This document shows, in pieces, positions 1 through 4,227 of a stretch of DNA of 5,328 nt (position 1 is its first letter; each line of letters opens with the position of its first letter). The notes under the pieces are model-generated. The model saw only the letters and a program-made list of their open reading frames with translations. It did no database searches and had not been told where the DNA came from. Position numbers and translations under genes: made by a program. The DNA lies in assembly GCA_964526375.1 (NCBI GenBank), contig CAZGLK010000050.1, positions 1-5,328 of the forward strand, in the 5' to 3' direction. This DNA is from CAZGLK01 sp964526375 (GTDB lineage: Bacteria; Patescibacteriota; Minisyncoccia; JACQLN01).

Positions 1-1
1 T

Positions 2-103
2 GCACACCATCATAACCCACAGAAAAAGTGTGTCATAACCACGATCGTGAAAAAGATGCTAAGAAGAGATTGGGAAGAGATCTTGAAAATCCACCAAGTC
101 TAG
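2..103 (+). CDS. possible C-terminal tail of an unidentified upstream gene (partial)
   Basis: Frame 2 is open from the left edge to TAG at 101-103, immediately followed by an in-frame TGA. It would encode 33 residues containing an N-terminal HHH and ending in an amphipathic stretch, KKMLRRDWEEILKIHQV, which looks protein-like. A strong hairpin begins 16 nt after the stop, as expected at the end of a transcription unit. No domain is recognisable and the piece is too short for codon-usage arguments. A competing frame (28-222) runs through the hairpin and the promoter and overlaps the next gene, so it is less likely. Whether this is a gene end or non-coding DNA cannot be settled from the window. 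Confidence 0.3.
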   Translation, partial: AHHHNPQKKCVITTIVKKMLRRDWEEILKIHQV

Positions 104-118
104 TGAGTTTGTTTATGG

Positions 119-145
119 GCTGTGCCAAGCTTAGCTTGGCACAGC
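119..145 (+). terminator. 12-bp perfect stem, 3-nt loop; terminator-like or operator-like hairpin
   Basis: GCTGTGCCAAGC (119-130) pairs perfectly with GCTTGGCACAGC (134-145) around a TTA loop. It lies between the possible gene tail ending at 103 and the promoter at 154. On the plus strand it is followed by AAGAAATTTT, a poor U-tract, so it would be a weak intrinsic terminator. Because it ends only 8 bp before the -35 hexamer, it could equally be a binding site for a dimeric regulator of the response regulator promoter. Confidence 0.55.
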
Positions 146-153
146 AAGAAATT

Positions 154-182
154 TTAACTTGTCGGAATAAACCTGGTATAAT
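154..182 (+). promoter_or_regulatory. sigma70-type promoter with extended -10 box, for the response regulator
   Basis: A -35 element TTAACT (154-159) is separated by exactly 17 bp from a consensus -10 box TATAAT (177-182). A TG dinucleotide at 174-175 gives an extended -10. The expected transcription start, about 6-9 nt after the -10, falls at roughly 188-191, on or next to the ATG at 191. There is no room for a Shine-Dalgarno site, so the message should be leaderless or nearly so. Confidence 0.8.
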
Positions 183-190
183 ACAATTCT

Positions 191-634
191 ATGGCCTCAT
201 CACCTCTTATTTTATACATTGAAGACGACGGCATGTTGCTGAACATGTACCAGGATTTGTTTACTATCAATGGCTTCCGTTTCGCGGGGGCGCGTGATTT
301 TGCCAGTGGGCGTGAGTTGATTAACAAAGAAAAGCCCGATTTGATTCTTCTTGACCTGATCTTACCGCCCCAAGCCAGAGGGCTAATCACTGAACTCTCG
401 CCTCAATTGGGCTTGGATTTGCTTTCCGAAATTAAAACCAAGCCGGAAACAAAAAACATTCCGGTGGTTATTTTAAGCAACTTAGACGAACCGGAGGTAA
501 TGCAAGAAGCCCAAAAACGAGGCGCCGATGATTATCTAATCAAGATTAAGGTTTTGCCCAAAGATGTGCTGGCCAAAGTGCGCGATATTTTAGGCCGAAA
601 TAGAGGCTCGGCTTCCTGGGGAGGCCAAGCCTAG
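191..634 (+). CDS. stand-alone receiver-domain response regulator
   Basis: This 147-residue protein is essentially a CheY-like receiver domain. Visible signatures are the acidic cluster E11-D12-D13 after strand 1 (ILYIEDD), phosphoacceptor D55 (LILLDLILP), switch residue S96 (VVILSN), and K118 after GADDYLIK. No output domain follows, only a short Gly/Ser-rich tail, so it would act by protein-protein contact or phosphorelay from a histidine kinase that is not in the window. The loop between D55 and helix 3 is about 11-13 residues longer than usual (QARGLITELSPQ region) before GLDLLSEIK. The start is forced: an in-frame TAA lies at 179-181 inside the -10 box and no other start codon intervenes. 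Family assignment is confident; the pathway is unknown. Confidence 0.93.
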   Translation: MASSPLILYIEDDGMLLNMYQDLFTINGFRFAGARDFASGRELINKEKPDLILLDLILPPQARGLITELSPQLGLDLLSEIKTKPETKNIPVVILSNLDEPEVMQEAQKRGADDYLIKIKVLPKDVLAKVRDILGRNRGSASWGGQA

Positions 635-641
635 GGCCCTC

Positions 642-678
642 GAGGTCGAACCTCGGGGAATTTTTGAGGTTCGACCTC
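642..678. repeat. 13-bp perfect inverted repeat with self-palindromic arms
   Basis: GAGGTCGAACCTC (642-654) is the exact reverse complement of GAGGTTCGACCTC (666-678), with an 11-nt loop. Each arm is also a small hairpin by itself (GAGGT/ACCTC around 3 nt), so the element can fold as one long hairpin or two short ones. It starts 8 bp after the response regulator stop codon. There is no U-tract directly after it on either strand, so it is not a classical terminator. Confidence 0.7.
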
Positions 679-686
679 AAAGTCTC

Positions 687-718
687 AAAACAAAATCCCC
701 TCCGATTCCTCGGAGGGG
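687..718 (-). terminator. intrinsic terminator for the minus-strand glycosyltransferase
   Basis: CCCCTCCGA (697-705) and TCGGAGGGG (710-718) form a 9-bp GC-rich stem with a 4-nt loop. Read on the minus strand it is followed by ATTTTGTTTTG (686-696), a good U-tract. It faces the glycosyltransferase arriving from the right, about 190 bp after its stop codon. Confidence 0.75.
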
Positions 719-720
719 GT

Positions 721-760
721 GGGAGGTAGTAAAAGCATTGGCTTTACTACCCCCTTTTTT
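721..760 (+). terminator. intrinsic terminator for the response regulator
   Basis: GGTAGTAAA (725-733) pairs with TTTACTACC (743-751), a 9-bp stem around a 9-nt loop. The pairing can extend outward through GGG/CCC with one bulged A. A run of six T (755-760) follows. Together with the minus-strand terminator next to it, this insulates the convergent genes. Confidence 0.85.
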
Positions 761-767
761 GCTGATG

Positions 768-842
768 GCGGGTGATGTGACACCCACGCATCACCGCACC
801 AACAGCATTTTTTTGGTGCGAACGAACTGGTTCGACTGGTTC
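768..842. repeat. cluster of consecutive small hairpins and a 9-bp tandem repeat
   Basis: Three inverted repeats lie in a row: GGTGATG/CATCACC (771-777 with 789-795, extendable through GCG/CGC with one bulge), CGCACCAA/TTGGTGCG (795-802 with 813-820), and CGAAC/GTTCG (823-827 with 830-834). ACTGGTTC is repeated in tandem at 826-833 and 835-842. No coding frame or known element explains them. The remaining bases to 904 show nothing further. Confidence 0.6.
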
Positions 843-904
843 CTCACTTCCAGTCTGTAGAAGTATAGACCGCTGGCACCATCAGTTTATTGTAATTATC
901 ACAA

Positions 905-2236
905 TCACAATATAGAAGAACCCACTTTGGTACCAACGATTTTTAAAAACAGCTCGTGCCGCGACTTTTTGAAAAAGGCGAAGTCTTCAATCATAGAAGA
1001 AAGGTTATACCCGTAATACCCTACCGTCTTTACACTTTCTTTGTCTTCTATTAGCCAAGAGAGGGTAGCTGCTAAACTTGGATGATCTCGCGGATCATCT
1101 ACAACAATCATGTTTTTACCAGCCACTATATTCCGGGCAAAAAACAACTTTTTAGCCGATTCTCCTGAACACACTAGGCAAGCTCCACAGGCCAAGACCT
1201 CCCGGGGAACTACAGGGTTATGGAAAGTTATTGGGAATCCCCTTTCTAAAAAACATACAAACCGGCATGATTTTATGAATGACGGCACACGCCAATGAGG
1301 CAAGAACGGCAGTATCCGTATATGTTTTTCTAATCCCAATGCTCCAACAAGATCAAGCCAAGATCTAAACAGACTCTCCACACCATTGCTCATAGCTAAC
1401 AGATAAAATGGTTTGCCGGTTCTGATCAGCGCAAGCGCATGTAGTAGATCAAAAGAGCCTTTGGTTTTCCCTATTTTACCGTATACACCTACAACCGGTA
1501 TGGTTGAATCAAAGTCAGTCTTGTTCACACGCACAATGGCGCGCTTGATGGGATCCGGATAGTGAAGCTCCTCGCACCAGCTGTGTGTTTCCTCCACGAT
1601 TTTCCCAATATCAAGGGGCTCGGCTTTAGGATTAAAATATTCCGTAGGTACGCTGTAAATACCATCAAATATCAAGGATTCTTCTCTTGCCCCTAAACTC
1701 CTTAATATCGGAACATACCAAGATGAAGGGGTAAGAACAACAGAAGCATTCCTGAAAACTTCTGAATAGCTGACCCTTAAGTCTGGATCATTCGCAAGCC
1801 GACCGATGTCGCTCCCGGCATGCCTTAGCGCATAAGGTATTTTGAACCAGCTTGAGACAAGAGCCGCTGCTACTGCGTATGGCTCAAGATATTGAGCGTA
1901 TATCAGATCGCAACCGTGGCGTTTAATAACCACGGCAGTAAGACCAGCCAACCGCGTCACAAAAGGATTAGCCCAAGGAATATATGTATTTTGGCTAAAC
2001 TGCTCATTTGTGCGGTGCACTGTCACGTATCCTCCGCCTGTAGACGAAAAACTGGGTTGGCACATACCGGCGTCATCTTCGTCAAGGAATATTCTGAAGG
2101 CTGGTTCCACTTCAGCAGCATTCGTCACTACATGTATCTCGTGTCCGGCTTCGGCTAACGATCTACATGTCCAATACACATACGCACTCACCCCACCCTG
2201 AATAGGGGGATATTTGGCCACAAACACTATTTTCAT
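905..2236 (-). CDS. GT4-like (GT-B fold) glycosyltransferase
   Basis: This 443-residue protein has the two-domain layout of retaining GT-B glycosyltransferases. The N-terminal acceptor domain opens with MKIVFVAKYPPIQGGVSAYV, including the G14-G15 loop typical of GT4 enzymes, then LAEAGHEIHVVT. The C-terminal nucleotide-sugar domain begins near residue 246 (PVVGVYGKIGKTKG, with K254 and K257 where R/K phosphate-binding residues normally sit). It ends in the donor site E331-R-G-F-P ... P344-R-E346-V-L-A-C-G. The usual E-x7-E spacing is stretched to 15 residues by an ITFHNPVV insertion. No membrane segment or signal peptide is visible, so it probably acts at the cytoplasmic face on cell-surface polysaccharide or glycolipid. 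Donor and acceptor cannot be inferred. It has its own strong ribosome site and terminator. Confidence 0.9.
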   Translation of the reverse strand: MKIVFVAKYPPIQGGVSAYVYWTCRSLAEAGHEIHVVTNAAEVEPAFRIFLDEDDAGMCQPSFSSTGGGYVTVHRTNEQFSQNTYIPWANPFVTRLAGLTAVVIKRHGCDLIYAQYLEPYAVAAALVSSWFKIPYALRHAGSDIGRLANDPDLRVSYSEVFRNASVVLTPSSWYVPILRSLGAREESLIFDGIYSVPTEYFNPKAEPLDIGKIVEETHSWCEELHYPDPIKRAIVRVNKTDFDSTIPVVGVYGKIGKTKGSFDLLHALALIRTGKPFYLLAMSNGVESLFRSWLDLVGALGLEKHIRILPFLPHWRVPSFIKSCRFVCFLERGFPITFHNPVVPREVLACGACLVCSGESAKKLFFARNIVAGKNMIVVDDPRDHPSLAATLSWLIEDKESVKTVGYYGYNLSSMIEDFAFFKKSRHELFLKIVGTKVGSSIL

Positions 2237-2243
2237 CGCGGGA

Positions 2244-2251
2244 CACCTCCT
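2244..2251 (-). promoter_or_regulatory. Shine-Dalgarno site for the glycosyltransferase
   Basis: On the minus strand AGGAGGTG lies 7 nt upstream of the ATG at 2234-2236. It fixes the start and shows that canonical ribosome binding is used in this genome. Confidence 0.85.
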
Positions 2252-2275
2252 AGTATATTTTAGTATGTAATGAAC

Positions 2276-2312
2276 AAGCGAGTAACTATAGTATTTATTA
2301 ACTCATTCGCTT
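2276..2312. repeat. imperfect inverted repeat upstream of the glycosyltransferase
   Basis: AAGCGA (2276-2281) pairs with TCGCTT (2307-2312), and an inner GAGT-AA (2280-2285) can pair with TTAACTC (2298-2304) with a one-base bulge. It lies in the AT-rich 102-bp gap between two minus-strand genes. It may be a weak terminator for 2339-3046 or an operator; the U-tract after it is poor. Promoter hexamers in this gap are too weak to call. Confidence 0.4.
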
Positions 2313-2338
2313 CTTTTAATCAATAGCAAACAAGTATC

Positions 2339-3046
2339 TTATTGATGTTCGAGTCCGCCCAGATAACTTTTAACCGTCTGCACTTTTAACTCTTCAAGTG
2401 GAACAAAACTTTTAGTAAAACGCCGTCTGTGGACTTTCTCCGAAAAAAGAAGGTATGGCTCGGCCGGAAGTGAAATCTTTTCCAAGACCATAAGCGCTGC
2501 TGTGGAAACTATCTGTTCTTGTAATTCGGCGGACGGAAACTCGAAACCCATATTATTATGGACTAATTCGTGTATTAAAATTCCGAGTGTGAGCAATGTG
2601 TCTTTGCGAATATGTATAGTTAAGGGATGAGAAAATGAAGCGACATTCCTTACCGGATAAACATAGATTATCGGTTCGGCAAATTCTTCCCAGGAAAAAC
2701 CGGTTATTTTGGGAATGGCTGCCATGATCGCCCTCTCAAATTTGTGGAATAGAAGTTCTAATAATTTACCCTCTGCTTTGGTTTTACGCCAAATCGTTTG
2801 AAAACTATTGGCATCGGGGCCAGATCCACCCTTGGCAAGTCCGTGGATAGTCCTGGCATATACCCTGCTGTAACAAAATTTTATTTTGCCGCCCGTAATA
2901 CCCCGCCGCTTGCGGCGGGGATGGAGGGCTTTCAAAATATTGTCGGCGGAGCCGACACCTTGCAAGCTGAACCCGCCCGTCAAAAGCAGTGCTTTGACCC
3001 CCGCCCCTTGGGGCGGAGTCGGGTTCATTTTTGGAAATTGGATCAT
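2339..3046 (-). CDS. unrecognised protein with HELVH metallopeptidase-type motif; 5' end made of palindromic repeats
   Basis: The frame encodes 235 residues. Residues 155-164 (GILIHELVHN) carry HExxH, with H159, E160 and H163, the zinc-binding core of many metallopeptidases. E174 or E177 in the following helix is a possible third ligand. I do not recognise the family. No signal peptide or membrane helix is visible. Residues about 8-52 are translated from a string of GC-rich hairpins (2901-3027) and give a low-complexity segment including LHPRRKRRG. The globular protein seems to begin near residue 54 (KIKFCYSRVYARTIHGL). No Shine-Dalgarno precedes ATG 3046 or the second ATG at residue 7, so the start is uncertain. 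A repeat may have inserted at or near the original N-terminus. A terminator-like hairpin lies between this gene and its upstream neighbour. The frame is likely real; the function is unknown. Confidence 0.7.
   Translation of the reverse strand: MIQFPKMNPTPPQGAGVKALLLTGGFSLQGVGSADNILKALHPRRKRRGITGGKIKFCYSRVYARTIHGLAKGGSGPDANSFQTIWRKTKAEGKLLELLFHKFERAIMAAIPKITGFSWEEFAEPIIYVYPVRNVASFSHPLTIHIRKDTLLTLGILIHELVHNNMGFEFPSAELQEQIVSTAALMVLEKISLPAEPYLLFSEKVHRRRFTKSFVPLEELKVQTVKSYLGGLEHQ
2901..2920. repeat. 20-bp GC-rich palindrome inside the coding frame
   Basis: CCCCGCCGC (2901-2909) and GCGGCGGGG (2912-2920) flank a TT loop, a perfect 9-bp stem. On the coding strand it is translated as PRRKRRG. Short GC-rich palindromes of this kind are a common dispersed-repeat shape in bacterial genomes. 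Copy number cannot be judged from one window. Confidence 0.8.
2941..2957. repeat. 7-bp perfect stem inside the coding frame
   Basis: TGTCGGC (2941-2947) and GCCGACA (2951-2957) flank a GGA loop. It lies 20 bp from the GC-rich palindrome at 2901-2920 and 10 bp from the branched element at 2968-3027. All three are probably parts of one composite repeat. Confidence 0.7.
2968..3027. repeat. 60-bp branched palindromic element (three-way-junction fold)
   Basis: An outer 8-bp stem, TGAACCCG (2968-2975) with CGGGTTCA (3020-3027), encloses two hairpins. One is GTCAAAAGC (2979-2987) with GCTTTGAC (2991-2998), with one bulged A. The other is CCGCCCC (3001-3007) with GGGGCGG (3010-3016) around TT. The whole lies in the 5' part of the coding frame and is translated as residues about 7-27. 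Confidence 0.75.
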
Positions 3047-3061
3047 AGAGTGCCAAACATA

Positions 3062-3101
3062 GAATTAAGTAAAATGCGGTTTCATGTTTTGAAACCGCAT
3101 T
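3062..3101 (-). terminator. terminator-like hairpin after the Cys-rich protein gene
   Basis: AATGCGGTTTCA (3073-3084) and TGAAACCGCATT (3090-3101) form a perfect 12-bp stem with a 5-nt loop. Read on the minus strand the stem ends in CATT and continues TTACTTAATT, a moderate U-rich tail. It lies 34 bp after the stop of 3136-3693 and 26 bp before the start of 2339-3046, so it should reduce transcription from one gene into the next. Confidence 0.65.
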
Positions 3102-3135
3102 GTGAATTGAGGGGGCAGGATTTGCCTAATTTTTT

Positions 3136-3693
3136 CTACGCCGGCACTGATCCTGCTTCATAAAACTCCGGTTCGTACCTACCCGTATCACCATTATCTC
3201 CGCAACCGGTACAGCCATTGCACCCGCTGACGCTGGCAAAATCGCACTGACTGCAACCAGAGCAGGTACTCCCTGCCGCAACGACAGTTGGCGTGGGCCA
3301 GATGTGAGCCTTCGGCTCACCAAAATAAAGCCTGTAGTCATTCAGTGTCTGCAAATACTTCTCACGCGCTTCACCGTTGGATTTTTCTTCATCACTTGCG
3401 GGCTGATGATGAATATACCTTCCCGCCACGGCCCTGCAGAATTGATGATAGTCCGCCGTGAAACATATGAAGGTGTGCCACAACTCGTCTATGACCATTG
3501 ACATCCCATAGTGCTGTTCCGGACGGATGGCACAGAGCACCAGGTACTTTTTCAGTTCCATGGCTTGCTCCTGTGCAATACCCAAAGGGAGCTCCTGCTC
3601 TTGCGCATATCGACTAACGATTGCGTCCATCGGAAAAGCAAGAGCTTCCAAGATTATCGAGTTGACATCTGGAGGAGATAAAACCTTACCCAT
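3136..3693 (-). CDS. GRDP/DUF1399-like protein with Cys-rich tail
   Basis: This 185-residue protein has a helical core with the signature VIDELWHTFICFTADYHQFC (67-86), followed by GRYIHHQP (91-98). These match what I remember of bacterial relatives of glycine-rich-domain proteins (DUF1399-like), where a D-E-x-W-H motif followed by F-T-x-x-Y is conserved. The reaction, if any, is not known to me. After a Pro/Ala linker comes a compact tail (141-171) with two CxxCxxC motifs: C144, C147, C150 and C158, C161, C164. This could bind zinc or an iron-sulfur cluster, or form disulfides. No signal peptide is seen. The start is supported by AAAGGAGA (3703-3710), 9 nt upstream of the ATG. A -10-like TATAAC lies further up, and a Fur-box-like sequence lies at 3779-3797. 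Confidence 0.8.
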   Translation of the reverse strand: MGKVLSPPDVNSIILEALAFPMDAIVSRYAQEQELPLGIAQEQAMELKKYLVLCAIRPEQHYGMSMVIDELWHTFICFTADYHQFCRAVAGRYIHHQPASDEEKSNGEAREKYLQTLNDYRLYFGEPKAHIWPTPTVVAAGSTCSGCSQCDFASVSGCNGCTGCGDNGDTGRYEPEFYEAGSVPA

Positions 3694-3702
3694 GGGGGGC
3701 AG

Positions 3703-3733
3703 TCTCCTTTCTATTCTAAAGAGCTTGGTTATA
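3703..3733 (-). promoter_or_regulatory. -10 box and Shine-Dalgarno for the Cys-rich protein gene
   Basis: On the minus strand TATAAC (3728-3733) matches the -10 consensus in 5 of 6 bases. It would start transcription near 3721, leaving a 28-nt leader with the SD AAAGGAGA (3703-3710). No good -35 hexamer is seen at 16-18 bp (best is TGGGTA), which would fit a promoter that depends on an activator or is weak. Confidence 0.5.
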
Positions 3734-3974
3734 TCGTGTTAAGGTACTTTTTACCCATGTGATTACAATAATCACACTGATAATGATAATCAGTAGTCTT
3801 GGGTCCGTCAATAATATGTCTGTGGATAACTTGCTTGTGTGTATACTTTAAAAGTTCCCTGAAAAGTGCGTGATATTTTGGGCAAGAAAGGCGTGACACT
3901 GCCGGTTGACCCGCCGGCCAAGACAAATTAAGAGCCATAGACAAACACGACCCTAAAAAGCAATACAGAATCAA
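3729..3974 (-). CDS. doubtful small ORF, Cys/His-containing
   Basis: The 81-codon frame opens at TTG 3974; the first ATG is codon 13. It ends KTTDYHYQCDYCNHMGKKYL, where CxxCxH near several His residues resembles a small metal-binding protein. Against it, there is no Shine-Dalgarno before either start, the frame contains the DnaA box and the Fur-like site, and its last codons overlap the -10 box of the next gene. It may be chance or a decayed gene. No family is recognised. Confidence 0.22.
   Translation of the reverse strand: MILYCFLGSCLSMALNLSWPAGQPAVSRLSCPKYHALFRELLKYTHKQVIHRHIIDGPKTTDYHYQCDYCNHMGKKYLNTI
3779..3797. promoter_or_regulatory. Fur-box-like operator
   Basis: Compared with the classical 19-bp Fur consensus, the first 14 bases (GATAATGATAATCA) are identical and 16 of 19 match overall. 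It is centred about 58 bp upstream of the -10 box of the Cys-rich protein gene. It also sits between the arms of a small inverted repeat (ACTGAT/ATCAGT, 3776-3794). Match to a consensus from distant bacteria is the only evidence. Confidence 0.35.
3821..3829 (-). promoter_or_regulatory. DnaA box (exact consensus)
   Basis: TGTGGATAA on the plus strand is TTATCCACA on the minus strand, identical to the strong DnaA-box consensus. Confidence 0.5.
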
Positions 3975-4001
3975 TTTATGTTACCCGGCGGATCCGCTAG
4001 G

Positions 4002-4025
4002 CTATCCACATGGCTTTGGGGATAA
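4002..4025. promoter_or_regulatory. pair of near-consensus DnaA boxes in inverted orientation
   Basis: CTATCCACA (4002-4010, plus) and TTATCCCCA (4017-4025, minus) each match TTATCCACA in 8 of 9 bases. They face each other across 6 bp and lie about 180 bp from the exact box. Confidence 0.4.
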
Positions 4026-4050
4026 CAGAATAGAAATAGAAGGAGGAGGG

Positions 4051-4092
4051 GTGTTAACAACTCCAAGACGATCGTCTTAGAATTGTTAACAC
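4051..4092. repeat. 42-bp near-perfect palindrome
   Basis: The outer arms GTGTTAACAA (4051-4060) and TTGTTAACAC (4083-4092) and the central 14-bp perfect palindrome AAGACGATCGTCTT (4065-4078) share one symmetry axis at 4071/4072. 19 of 21 base pairs match. The two exceptions (4061/4082 and 4064/4079) become G-U pairs in minus-strand RNA. HpaI-type GTTAAC lies in each arm. No U-tract of terminator quality follows on either strand. Confidence 0.85.
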
Positions 4093-4137
4093 TTAAACAA
4101 ACGAACAAGTGATCCGGGTGATCGTGGAGGAAGTGGA

Positions 4138-4178
4138 AACAATAAAAGCCCGCCGCAAGTTGAAGAATCTTTAACTTG
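4138..4178 (-). terminator. possible terminator of the surface-protein gene
   Basis: CAAGTTGAAG (4156-4165) and CTTTAACTTG (4169-4178) form a 10-bp stem with one mismatched pair and a 3-nt loop. On the minus strand the U-rich TTTTATTGTTT (4138-4148) follows 7 nt after the stem. The mismatch is G-U only on the plus strand, so the minus-strand terminator reading is moderate at best. A second small hairpin, GGCCG/CGGCC (4222-4226, 4234-4238), spans the stop codon. Confidence 0.4.
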
Positions 4179-4227
4179 ATAATGTCGCGTCAGCCTGGTG
4201 CGCGGAGGTTCAATCTCGAATGGCCGG

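Larger units (their letters stand above)
3694..4227. other. 534-bp intergenic region rich in palindromes and DnaA-box-like sites
   Basis: No confident gene lies here. It contains the upstream signals of 3136-3693, a Fur-box-like sequence, an 8-bp inverted repeat TGTGATTA/TAATCACA (3758-3765, 3769-3776), one exact and two near-exact DnaA boxes, a GCGGATCCGC palindrome (3988-3997), a 42-bp near-perfect palindrome (4051-4092), and a hairpin at 4156-4178. A replication or partition locus, a regulatory hub, or the remains of a mobile element are all possible. Confidence 0.55.

Noticed and set aside
40..49. CACGATCGTG palindrome sharing ACGATCGT with the centre of the 42-bp palindrome
   Set aside because: Only 8 bases are shared, both are simple self-complementary words, and no third copy was seen.
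28..222. 64-codon plus-strand frame starting at GTG 28
   Set aside because: It runs through the perfect hairpin and the promoter and overlaps the response regulator start; no ribosome site and no recognisable protein.
642..678. T-arm of a tRNA (GGTTCGA)
   Set aside because: The stem-loop has the wrong length and no acceptor, D or anticodon arms are nearby.
768..842. CRISPR array
   Set aside because: The repeats are inverted or very short tandem copies, with no regular direct repeats separated by spacers anywhere in the window.
2798..3163. 121-codon plus-strand frame
   Set aside because: Antisense to the HELVH gene; open mainly because the GC-rich palindromes lack stops on both strands.
905..3693. 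Single operon of the three minus-strand genes
   Set aside because: Hairpins lie in both gaps (2276-2312 and 3062-3101), the gaps are about 90-100 bp, and the gene types differ.
3758..3776. CRP site (TGTGA...TCACA)
   Set aside because: The half-sites are 9 bp apart rather than the 6 bp that CRP requires; it is better described as a plain inverted repeat.
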